Below, in pieces: positions 1 through 5,397 of a stretch of DNA of 5,397 bases. The stretch lies in assembly GCA_024697985.1 (NCBI GenBank), contig JAILRX010000217.1, positions 1 to 5,397 on the forward strand, in the 5' to 3' direction. The stretch's first letter is position 1. Every line of letters begins with the position of its first letter. This DNA comes from Treponemataceae bacterium. GTDB taxonomy: Bacteria > Spirochaetota > Spirochaetia > Treponematales > Treponemataceae. A program made the translations under genes and the position numbers. Under the pieces are notes generated by a model. That model had not been told where the DNA came from, searched no databases, and worked only from the letters and a program-made list of their open reading frames with translations.

Positions 1-278
1 TAAAACATGCAAAACTGAACGGTGCCCAACAGAACATGAATCAAATCCAATATCTGATGGGCCAGCTTCAGGCCGAACTGCAAAGGATTGTCGTCCCTGC
101 TGACTACACGATGAACATCGGAGGATTTGCAACCTTCGCAGATTTTTTCTGGGATGGCGCTATCGTCGACGTGTACATGCAGTACAAGATAATGACCAGT
201 CTGAAACAAGTGCAGGACCTGAAAGACAAACTCTATCTTTTGCAAGACCGGTTAGTTGAATTTTCAAGCCGCTACTAA
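1..278 (+). CDS. C-terminal part of an unrecognised coiled-coil-like protein (5' end outside window)
   Basis: The reading frame is open from the first full codon at base 3 to the TAA at 276-278, giving about 91 visible residues. An ATG lies at 36, but no Shine-Dalgarno sequence precedes it and the frame continues upstream of it (residues KHAKLNGAQQN), so this is most likely the tail of a longer gene. The visible part has a Gln/Leu-rich amphipathic helix (around MNQIQYLMGQLQAELQRI), then a Gly/aromatic-rich middle (IGGFATFADFFWDG), then a second heptad-like helix (SLKQVQDLKDKLYLLQDRL). No signal peptide or catalytic motif is visible, and the hydrophobic middle is too short and mixed to call a membrane span with confidence. 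I do not recognise the family. The gene converges on the ABC importer operon, with 9 nt between the two stop codons. Confidence is high that it is coding and low for any function. Confidence 0.72.
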   Translation, partial: KHAKLNGAQQNMNQIQYLMGQLQAELQRIVVPADYTMNIGGFATFADFFWDGAIVDVYMQYKIMTSLKQVQDLKDKLYLLQDRLVEFSSRY

Positions 279-287
279 AACCTTCTT

Positions 288-1106
288 TTACTGAAGAACC
301 ATCTGGTCGTTTGTCATGTCGTGCTTTTTTATTGCCTTGAAACGGCGATGAATTTCTTCCAGAGTCAGTTTTGCTTTTTCCTCTTCCCCGATATCCATGA
401 TGATGTTTCCGTCATCCATCATCAAAAGACGGTTTCCATATTCGAGCGCATGCTGCATGTTGTGGGTAACCATCATTACGGTAAGGTTGTATTCCTTTGC
501 AAATTTTCTGGTAAGTTCCATCACGATTGCCGCATTCGCAGGATCGAGGGCCGCCGTATGTTCGTCCAAAAGCAAAAGCGAAGGTTTTGAAAGGACTGCC
601 ATCAGCAAGGTCAAAGCCTGTCTCTGTCCGCCGGAAAACTGGTCTACATTGTCGTTAAGTCGGTTTTCAAGGCCCATATCAAGCTGGGCAAGCTGGCTCT
701 TAAAAAACTCCCGCTGTTTTCGGTTCAGGCTGATTTTAAGGCCCTTCCATCCCTTTTTGCAGCAGATCATCATGTTGTCCTCAAGCGACATTTTTCCAGC
801 CGTTCCCAAAAGCGGGTTCTGAAAAATTCGGCCGATGTAGGATGCCCTTTTGTATTCGGCATCGCGGGTGATGTCGCGGACAACCGCATTTCCCTTCTTA
901 TCCACGGTATCCATGTAGATTTTTCCGGTGGTCGGATAGAGAGTTCCTGCAATAATATTGTACAAAGTTGATTTTCCCGCACCGTTCGAGCCGATTACGG
1001 TAATAAAATCACCTTTATTGATTTCAAGGTTGATATTCTTGAGCGCATTGTTTTCATCCGGAGTTCCGGCGTTGAATGTGATTCCGATATTTTCAAGCTT
1101 AATCAT
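288..1106 (-). CDS. ABC transporter ATP-binding protein (TrpX-type amino-acid importer)
   Basis: This is the cytoplasmic ATPase that should power the importer encoded just upstream. The 272-residue protein has the full ABC motif set: Walker A GSNGAGKST at 39-47, Q-loop Gln96 (IFQNP), signature FSGGQRQ at 157-163, Walker B LLLLDE at 177-182 with catalytic Glu182, D-loop AALD at 185-188, and switch His215. The signature begins FSGGQ rather than the usual LSGGQ, a tolerated variant. The length is usual for the COG1101 / LivF-like ATPases that accompany ABC_sub_bind proteins. The start is supported by a CGGAG Shine-Dalgarno 7 nt upstream and by the ATGA overlap with the permease stop, which suggests translational coupling. 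It is the last gene of the operon. A short polar tail (about residues 257-272) follows the ABC core. The ATPase call is near certain; the substrate is inferred only from the operon. Confidence 0.96.
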   Translation of the reverse strand: MIKLENIGITFNAGTPDENNALKNINLEINKGDFITVIGSNGAGKSTLYNIIAGTLYPTTGKIYMDTVDKKGNAVVRDITRDAEYKRASYIGRIFQNPLLGTAGKMSLEDNMMICCKKGWKGLKISLNRKQREFFKSQLAQLDMGLENRLNDNVDQFSGGQRQALTLLMAVLSKPSLLLLDEHTAALDPANAAIVMELTRKFAKEYNLTVMMVTHNMQHALEYGNRLLMMDDGNIIMDIGEEEKAKLTLEEIHRRFKAIKKHDMTNDQMVLQ

Positions 1107-2053
1107 TTTTTCACTCCGAGTTTTTCAGGTTCGCCGTTTTTCTTAGGACGCATCAAGTGAGCCATAAGATTGGTTTTTCCCTTGAAGTTTGCAATGATAA
1201 GACAGATGATGATCAGGATGCCGGTGACAAGTTTCAAGTCGTTCGGCGTAAGATGGATGTAATGTCCGTAACGTCGAGCCAGAACCATCAGGGCGCGGTA
1301 AATTATAGAACCGATGAGCACCCTCAAGGTCTGCCAGCCGATTCTGTTCGAGCGGATTACAAATTCACCTATCATCAGTGAAGCAAGTCCTGAAACGATG
1401 ATGCCGCTTCCGCTTCCGACGTCTGCAAAGCCGTTGTACATTGCAGCAAAAGCCCCGGAAAGAGAAGCAAGTCCGTCTCCAAAACAGACTCCGATTCCAC
1501 GGACAATCTGCGGATTTACGCCCTGACTTACGATCATCTGTTCGTTTGCGCCGAGGGCTCCCATCGTGAGGCCCAAATCAGTGTGGAAAAACAGGTCCAG
1601 GAGCAATTTGAAAATCACGATAAAAACTATAAGGAAAATCAGGATTCCAGTTTCGGAAGGAAGAGCCGAAAAATGAGCCGTAAAGAATGACGTGATTTTT
1701 GAAAAGAGAGTCTCAATTCTGAGGAACGAAACGTTTGCCCTGTTCTGCATTATCCTCAAGTTTACCGAATAAAGCATGGTCATCATAAGGATTCCGGCAA
1801 GAAGGTCCGGAACGCGCAGCTTGGTATAAAGGAGCGTCGTGCAAAGACCTGCAAGGCAGCCTGCAGCAAAGGCAATCAGCAGAGAGAAAAAAGGCGGGAC
1901 TCCGTTCAAAAGGCAGGCCGCCATTATGCAGCCGCCCATCGGGAAAGCCCCGTCAACCGTCATATCACAAAAATTCAAGGTTCTGTACGAGATGAACAGG
2001 CCCAGAACCATGATTCCATAAATCAAACCTTCAATTAAAATTGTTTCAAACAT
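1103..2053 (-). CDS. ABC transporter permease (BPD_transp_2 type, TrpX-associated)
   Basis: This 316-residue inner-membrane protein should form the translocation channel of the importer. By eye it has about eight hydrophobic segments, roughly at residues 5-24, 35-50, 55-75, 82-100, 136-156, 186-206, 216-234 and 273-289. Family hallmarks are the N-terminal block DMTVDGAFPMGG at 30-41, a cytoplasmic-loop-like stretch GANEQMIVSQGVNP at 168-181 that probably contacts the ATPase, and TPNDLKLVTG at 269-278. These fit the COG4120 permeases (BPD_transp_2, related to branched-chain amino-acid and sugar permeases). The C-terminus is short and basic. It lies 10 nt after the lipoprotein stop and overlaps the ATPase start by 4 nt. 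No Shine-Dalgarno precedes this ATG, so translation may depend on ribosomes finishing the upstream gene. Family assignment is firm; the transported solute is not shown by the sequence. Confidence 0.94.
   Translation of the reverse strand: MFETILIEGLIYGIMVLGLFISYRTLNFCDMTVDGAFPMGGCIMAACLLNGVPPFFSLLIAFAAGCLAGLCTTLLYTKLRVPDLLAGILMMTMLYSVNLRIMQNRANVSFLRIETLFSKITSFFTAHFSALPSETGILIFLIVFIVIFKLLLDLFFHTDLGLTMGALGANEQMIVSQGVNPQIVRGIGVCFGDGLASLSGAFAAMYNGFADVGSGSGIIVSGLASLMIGEFVIRSNRIGWQTLRVLIGSIIYRALMVLARRYGHYIHLTPNDLKLVTGILIIICLIIANFKGKTNLMAHLMRPKKNGEPEKLGVKK
1114..1118 (-). promoter_or_regulatory. Ribosome binding site of the ABC ATPase gene
   Basis: CGGAG on the minus strand lies 7 nt before the ATPase ATG, inside the last codons of the permease gene. 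It fixes the start codon and gives the ATPase its own initiation signal in addition to the ATGA overlap. Confidence 0.7.
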
Positions 2054-2063
2054 TTTATATCAG

Positions 2064-3089
2064 TTATTTTGAAGAAAGATCTTTCAATTCTCCGTTTTCG
2101 ATGATGAAAGTAGCCTTTTTAAGATATTCATCAGGAATTGTGATTCCGCATGCTTTGGCAGCATCAAGGTCGAAAAGCAAATCTGAATCTTCCGGTTTTG
2201 TCATGAAACGAACAGGAATTGTGTCAGGTGAAGCTCCTTTAAGGATGCTTACTACGATTTCGCCTGTAGCATATCCGGCCTTATAATAGTTGAAGCCAGA
2301 AGCCATGAAACAGCCGCCGTTCTTTGCACCTGTAACGTCACCAGAGAAAATCGGTTTTTTAGCATTGTTGAAAACCTGAACCAAAGAAGGAAGCGCACTG
2401 AAAACAGTGTTGTCAGTCGTAAGGTAGATTCCGTCAACTCGGTCTACGATAGCCTGGGCAGCCTGTCGAACTTCTGATGAGTTTGAAATTGACTGCTCGA
2501 CAAGGGCAATTCCGTTTTCCTTGCATGCAGAGCGGACAAGTTCGAGTGAAGAAATCGAATTGTCTTCGCTTGCTGTATAGATGTATCCCAAAGTCTTGAT
2601 TCCGGCAATTTCCTTGAAAAGCTTGATGTGCTCTTTTGAAGGAAGCTCATCGCTCATACCTGTTACGTTGTTTTCTCCGTGCTCAACTGTTGAAACAAGG
2701 CCTGCTCCAAGCGGATCTGTTACGGTTGCAAAAACAACTGGCGTTGTCTTGATTGTGTTTGCCAAAGCGAGGGCAACTGGAGTTGCGATTCCGACAGCAA
2801 CATCAACGTTTTCATCACGGAACTGACTTGCAATCTGGCTTGCTGTGTTGGCATCACCGTTTGCATTCTGCAAATCGTATGAAGCACTGATTCCAGAATC
2901 CTTTACAGCATCGATGATACCCTGCTCTACTGCATCCAAAGCATCATGCTGAACGATTTTTGCAATTCCGATTTTTACGAATTTATCTGCACCCTTGTTC
3001 TTTTCTGAAGCTGAATCTTTCTTACATCCGGCAAACAAAAAAGACAATGCAATCAACGAAAAACAAATGATTTTTACTGATTTTTTCAT
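2064..3089 (-). CDS. Substrate-binding lipoprotein of a TrpX-type ABC importer
   Basis: This 341-residue protein should be a lipid-anchored periplasmic solute receptor. The N-terminus is a lipoprotein signal: basic MKKSVK, a hydrophobic core, then LFAG-C with the lipidated cysteine at residue 22, followed by a charged Lys/Ser/Glu linker to about residue 36. The mature part matches the ABC_sub_bind (COG2984, TrpX-like) two-lobe fold. Visible family blocks are KIGIAKIVQHDALD near 39-52, a NANGDANTASQIASQF stretch, PVVFATVTDPLGAGLV, NVTGMSD, DGIYLTTDNTVFSAL and KPIFSGDVTGAKNGG, ending in the FNYYKAGYATGEI helix. Characterised relatives bind tryptophan or other aromatic amino acids, so that is the likeliest ligand class, but I cannot read ligand specificity from the sequence. 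It is the first gene of the operon, with a strong AAGGAG ribosome site and a candidate promoter upstream. No T-box or other long leader fits in the short 5' region. Confidence 0.94.
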   Translation of the reverse strand: MKKSVKIICFSLIALSFLFAGCKKDSASEKNKGADKFVKIGIAKIVQHDALDAVEQGIIDAVKDSGISASYDLQNANGDANTASQIASQFRDENVDVAVGIATPVALALANTIKTTPVVFATVTDPLGAGLVSTVEHGENNVTGMSDELPSKEHIKLFKEIAGIKTLGYIYTASEDNSISSLELVRSACKENGIALVEQSISNSSEVRQAAQAIVDRVDGIYLTTDNTVFSALPSLVQVFNNAKKPIFSGDVTGAKNGGCFMASGFNYYKAGYATGEIVVSILKGASPDTIPVRFMTKPEDSDLLFDLDAAKACGITIPDEYLKKATFIIENGELKDLSSK

Positions 3090-3097
3090 AATCTAAG

Positions 3098-3103
3098 CTC
3101 CTT
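3098..3103 (-). promoter_or_regulatory. Strong ribosome binding site of the substrate-binding lipoprotein gene
   Basis: The minus strand reads AAGGAG, preceded by a run of A, 8 nt before the lipoprotein ATG. It is the best Shine-Dalgarno match in the window. This fits the usual need for more binding protein than permease or ATPase, and it confirms the start at 3089. Confidence 0.85.
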
Positions 3104-3125
3104 TTTTTCACAAAATTGATAGGAA

Positions 3126-3156
3126 ATAATACAACATTATACAACTTTTCTGTCAA
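3126..3156 (-). promoter_or_regulatory. Candidate sigma-70-type promoter of the ABC importer operon
   Basis: On the minus strand a perfect TTGACA (3151-3156) is followed by TATAAT (3136-3141) after only 9 nt and by TATTAT (3126-3131) after 19 nt. TTGACA-19-TATTAT is a usable if long spacing and would give a leader of roughly 30 nt. TATAAT would need a weak -35 (TGTTAC) 17 nt upstream and would give a leader of about 40 nt. An A8 tract on this strand (3169-3176) lies 12-20 bp upstream of TTGACA, where an UP element would sit. Both hexamers are strong, but which pair is used cannot be settled from sequence. Confidence 0.6.
3129..3145. repeat. Short direct repeat, 10-bp period, in the importer promoter
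   Basis: The 7-mer ATACAAC occurs at 3129-3135 and again at 3139-3145 on the plus strand, read as GTTGTAT twice on the minus strand. The period is 10 bp, close to one helical turn, and the copies overlap the two candidate -10 elements. It may be a regulator site on one face of the DNA, or only a by-product of two AT-rich -10 boxes. Confidence 0.45.
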
Positions 3157-3177
3157 TAGTAACATAGATTTTTTTTA

Positions 3178-3206
3178 TTGCATACGTTTTCGAAATTGAT
3201 TAGAAT
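3178..3206 (+). promoter_or_regulatory. Candidate promoter immediately upstream of the DHHW gene
   Basis: TTGCAT (3178-3183) and TAGAAT (3201-3206) are separated by exactly 17 nt. TAGAAT matches the -10 consensus at 5 of 6 positions; TTGCAT matches the -35 at only the first three. Transcription would begin about 7 nt after the -10, at or next to the A of the ATG at 3213, giving a leaderless mRNA. A T8 tract lies just upstream. An alternative is TTGATA (3116-3121) with TATACA (3138-3143), spacing 16, which would give a leader of about 60 nt and overlap the divergent promoter. Confidence 0.4.
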
Positions 3207-3212
3207 GATTTT

Positions 3213-4580
3213 ATGGAAGAAATTGAGAAAAAAGAGAGGGTTCAAAAAAAAGCACAGTTCGCCTTCTCGCTGATTTTTCTTTTACTGCTAGTATCCATAC
3301 TTTCTCTTTTTTATTCCATCGCCTTCAGGAAGCAAAAGGATATTTCTGATGACGAAAAGAGAACCCTTCAAAAAATTCCGGTTTTCACTGGAAAGACTTT
3401 TCTGGACACAACCTATCAGACTCAGATGGAAGATGCCTTGAGCGACCAGATTCTTTTTTCGCAGCAGATAAGGTTCGGGACAAAGCAGTTCTATCATCAC
3501 TTTACTAAGCAATTCACCGAACTTGATGAAACAATCGAGAAACTCAAAACTGCCCGCAGCAAAAAAGACGTGGAAGTTACGGCAAAAACCGATGTTCCTA
3601 AAATTGCAAATCCGGAAATTCCTGTCATCAAGCTTGAAAGCAACGGCGAGACCGAAGAAAACGCAAAAGATGAGGTAAAAGCGGAACCTGCAAAGCCTGT
3701 AAAAACCTACGTCTACAAGGAAGTCCTGCATGACGCGCTCTACACTCTCGATTCATCAGGATGGATTGTCGTAAAAGGCGTGGATCCGCAAAAATACAAC
3801 ATCAACCGATATCCGCAGGAAATGCTTGATAAGGTTGAATGGCCGAAATATCTCTATTTTATAGAAACTTCTGAATCAAAAGACTTCAACGACATGAAAA
3901 AATACGATGCGTTCAGCTACGTAAAATCAAAAATGAAAATGACCGATTACGCATGCCTGACCTTCGACGATTTTGAAGAATACAAGGACAAGTTCTATCA
4001 GACTGACCATCACTGGAACTACAAGGCCTCCTACGATGCCTACGTGCAGATAATGCGCATGATGGAAGGCGAAGATTTTGAAGTCCGCATTCCGACGGGA
4101 ACCAAAACCTACGACACGATTTTCAACGGGTCCTTTTCATGGCAGGCCGGAATCAAGTTCTCAAGCGAAAAATTTACGGTCTACGAATTTGACCTGCCTG
4201 AATACAAAACCTACATCAACGACAAAAGACGCGACTATTCGAACCGCTATCTTTACGATTCAACCGAAACGATGCCGCACATGAACTTTTCAAACCACTA
4301 CGGATGGTATTACGGTCTCGACTTTGCCAAGGTCGTCTACGACTACAATCAGCCGGAAAAAGAAAGCATATTGATTCTCGGCACCTCCTACACGAATGCC
4401 ATTAATGACCTGATTGCCAGCCACTACAACAAAACCCACATCCTGGATTTCAGGCTTTACGAAGAAACCTACGGCGAAAAGATTGATGCCGCAAAATATA
4501 TGGAAGAAAACGGTCTTACGAAGCTGCTCATAATTGGAGATATCAGCTCAGTTGGAAAAAGGATGAAGGAAGTACACTAA
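3213..4580 (+). CDS. DHHW-family membrane-anchored SGNH-type O-acetyltransferase (AlgJ/AlgX-like)
   Basis: Proteins of this family work outside the inner membrane and transfer acetyl groups to polysaccharide, using acetyl supplied by an AlgI-like MBOAT partner. The 455-residue protein has a short charged cytoplasmic start (1-15), one uncleaved-looking membrane span (about 16-38) and a conserved entry region (EKRTLQKIP at 48-56; SDQILFSQQIR at 77-87). A Lys/Glu/Pro/Ala-rich linker follows (about 113-165), then the catalytic part. The namesake DHHW is at 265-268; Asp265 and His267 fit the Asp-x-His pair of AlgJ/AlgX. The likely serine nucleophile is Ser392 in GTSYTN, downstream as the family requires. 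All three candidate catalytic residues are present. The ATG at 3213 is the first possible start after an in-frame TAG at 3201 and has no Shine-Dalgarno. The MBOAT gene follows after 2 nt, which strongly supports the role. The polymer acceptor is unknown, and an acyl group other than acetyl is possible. Confidence 0.88.
   Translation: MEEIEKKERVQKKAQFAFSLIFLLLLVSILSLFYSIAFRKQKDISDDEKRTLQKIPVFTGKTFLDTTYQTQMEDALSDQILFSQQIRFGTKQFYHHFTKQFTELDETIEKLKTARSKKDVEVTAKTDVPKIANPEIPVIKLESNGETEENAKDEVKAEPAKPVKTYVYKEVLHDALYTLDSSGWIVVKGVDPQKYNINRYPQEMLDKVEWPKYLYFIETSESKDFNDMKKYDAFSYVKSKMKMTDYACLTFDDFEEYKDKFYQTDHHWNYKASYDAYVQIMRMMEGEDFEVRIPTGTKTYDTIFNGSFSWQAGIKFSSEKFTVYEFDLPEYKTYINDKRRDYSNRYLYDSTETMPHMNFSNHYGWYYGLDFAKVVYDYNQPEKESILILGTSYTNAINDLIASHYNKTHILDFRLYEETYGEKIDAAKYMEENGLTKLLIIGDISSVGKRMKEVH
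4566..4572 (+). promoter_or_regulatory. Ribosome binding site of the MBOAT gene
   Basis: AAGGAAG, in the last codons of the DHHW gene, ends 10 nt before the ATG at 4583. The signal inside the upstream gene and the 2-nt gap point to co-translation of the two partners. Confidence 0.6.
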
Positions 4581-4582
4581 AA

Positions 4583-5397
4583 ATGGTTTTCAGCAGTCTT
4601 TATTTTATCTTTATTTTCCTCCCGGTTGTATGCATCGTGTACTATCTGCTTAAGGCGATGTTCCCGAACCACGTAATGATCCGCAACGCCTTTTTATGTC
4701 TTGCATCACTTTTTTTCTATGCATGGGGAGAGCCGATTTACGTCCTTTTGATGCTGACCTCCATACTGCTAAACTACCTTTTCGGCCTTAAACGCAGCAA
4801 GGTCCTGCTTTCGTTTGCAGTCATCTTTAACCTGGGCTTTCTTGTTTTCTTCAAGTACTCAGGCTTTTTCGTTCAAAACCTTAACTTGATAATGAAAAGC
4901 GATTTTAGAGTTCCTCATCTGGAGCTTCCGATCGGAATCAGTTTCTACACCTTTCAGGCACTTTCCTACGTAATTGATGTTTACAGAGGTAAGGTCGAAA
5001 GACAGAAAAACATACTTTCACTCGCCCTTTACATCTGCCTTTTCCCGCAGCTGATAGCAGGCCCGATCGTCCGCTACATCGACATCGAAAAGGAAATTAC
5101 GGAACGTAACGAAAACTTCACGCTTTTCATCGACGGACTCAAGGAATTCTGCCGCGGACTTGGCGCAAAAGTCATAATCGCAAACAACATGGCCTTTTTC
5201 GTCGACGGCGTCTATTCAAAGATGGACGTTACGATTGCTCCGATTGCCTGGCTTGCAGGTCTTTGCTACTGCTTCCAGATTTATTTTGACTTTTCAGGTT
5301 ACAGCCGGATGGCCATCGGTCTTGGAAAAATGTTCGGCTTTCACTTTTGCGAAAACTTCAACTATCCGTACTGCGCTTCAAGCATCACGGACTTTTG
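4583..5397 (+). CDS. AlgI-like MBOAT O-acyltransferase, 3' end outside window
   Basis: This multi-pass inner-membrane protein should take acetyl from a cytoplasmic donor and hand it to the DHHW partner. The 271 visible residues are a little over half of the usual 460-500. The translation starts MVFSSLYFIFIFLP, the typical AlgI opening, and shows hydrophobic segments near 5-24, 36-66, 73-91, 116-133, 144-162 and 218-236. Conserved blocks are SLFFYAWGEP (42-51), LPIGISFYTFQALSYVIDVY (115-134), FPQLIAGPIVRY (154-165), FCRGLGAKVIIANN (189-202), QIYFDFSGYS (232-241) and ENFNYPY (257-263). The window stops at SITDF, at the point where the family's FWRRWHIS block with the catalytic His normally begins, so catalytic competence cannot be judged. 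In the family block after GYS an Asp is common; here it is Arg242. The frame is open to the edge with no stop. The second gene of a DHHW-MBOAT pair; the family call is very secure. Confidence 0.95.
   Translation, partial: MVFSSLYFIFIFLPVVCIVYYLLKAMFPNHVMIRNAFLCLASLFFYAWGEPIYVLLMLTSILLNYLFGLKRSKVLLSFAVIFNLGFLVFFKYSGFFVQNLNLIMKSDFRVPHLELPIGISFYTFQALSYVIDVYRGKVERQKNILSLALYICLFPQLIAGPIVRYIDIEKEITERNENFTLFIDGLKEFCRGLGAKVIIANNMAFFVDGVYSKMDVTIAPIAWLAGLCYCFQIYFDFSGYSRMAIGLGKMFGFHFCENFNYPYCASSITDF

Noticed and set aside
282..296. Possible terminator hairpin between the convergent genes (CTTC / GAAG)
   Set aside because: The stem is only 4-5 bp with a 7-nt loop and no solid U-tract, too weak to annotate as a terminator.
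397..822. 141-codon open frame on the plus strand opposite the ABC ATPase
   Set aside because: It is antisense to a gene with a complete ABC motif set, has no ribosome site, and its translation has no recognisable domain. It is a shadow frame.
3169..3176. T8 homopolymer as a phase-variation tract
   Set aside because: Eight T in an AT-rich intergenic region is ordinary; known treponemal phase-variable tracts are poly-G. An UP-element-like role is more plausible.
3188..3195. Palindrome TTTCGAAA upstream of the DHHW gene
   Set aside because: An 8-bp AT-rich palindrome is expected by chance in such DNA, and it matches no regulator site that I can name with confidence.
3113..3200. Repeated 8-mer AAATTGAT at 3113-3120 and 3193-3200
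   Set aside because: It is short and of low complexity, and is 80 bp apart in AT-rich DNA; chance is a sufficient explanation.
3288..3731. 147-codon open frame on the minus strand opposite the DHHW gene
   Set aside because: It is rich in Phe, Cys and Leu as expected from reverse reading of Lys/Glu-rich codons, has no ribosome site, and lies opposite a well-supported gene.
5310..5312. Arg242 after GYS in the MBOAT protein, where Asp is common in the family
   Set aside because: Only a single-residue difference recalled from memory without an alignment, and the catalytic half of the protein is not in the window; too weak to report as a finding.

Overview
The window looks like chromosomal DNA from a spirochaete, most likely a host-associated Treponema. 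This is an inference from several modest clues: mid-range G+C with AT-rich intergenic DNA, a lipoprotein with a relaxed spirochaete-style lipobox, a TrpX-type amino-acid ABC importer, and a DHHW/MBOAT acyltransferase pair. There is no rRNA or other marker gene to confirm the genus. I see no mobile element, CRISPR array, tRNA or rRNA.

Layout: (1) Bases 1-278 (+) are the 3' end of a gene that enters from outside the window. It encodes an unrecognised protein ending in two helical, coiled-coil-like segments. (2) Bases 288-3089 (-) hold a compact three-gene ABC importer operon, read right to left: a substrate-binding lipoprotein, a membrane permease and an ATPase. The gaps are 10 nt and then a 4-nt ATGA overlap. 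The family is that of TrpX and relatives (ABC_sub_bind / COG2984, COG4120, COG1101), which are linked to aromatic amino-acid uptake where studied. (3) Bases 3090-3212 are an AT-rich divergent control region with candidate promoters on both strands. (4) Bases 3213-5397 (+) hold a two-gene unit: a membrane-anchored DHHW-family (AlgJ/AlgX-like) SGNH-type acetyltransferase and, 2 nt downstream, an AlgI-like MBOAT protein cut off by the window edge.

How the genes work together: in the importer, the lipoprotein should capture a small solute, probably an amino acid, and deliver it to the permease/ATPase pair in the inner membrane. In the acetylation unit, the MBOAT protein should pass acetyl groups across the membrane, and the DHHW protein should place them on an extracytoplasmic polymer. 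No polymer-synthesis gene is visible here, so the acceptor is unknown. The two units share only their divergent control region.

I do not see a clearly new biological system. The items most worth a second look are a possible leaderless start for the DHHW gene, a 10-bp-periodic duplicated element in the importer promoter, the unrecognised C-terminal domain at the left edge, and the unidentified acceptor of the acetylation pair.
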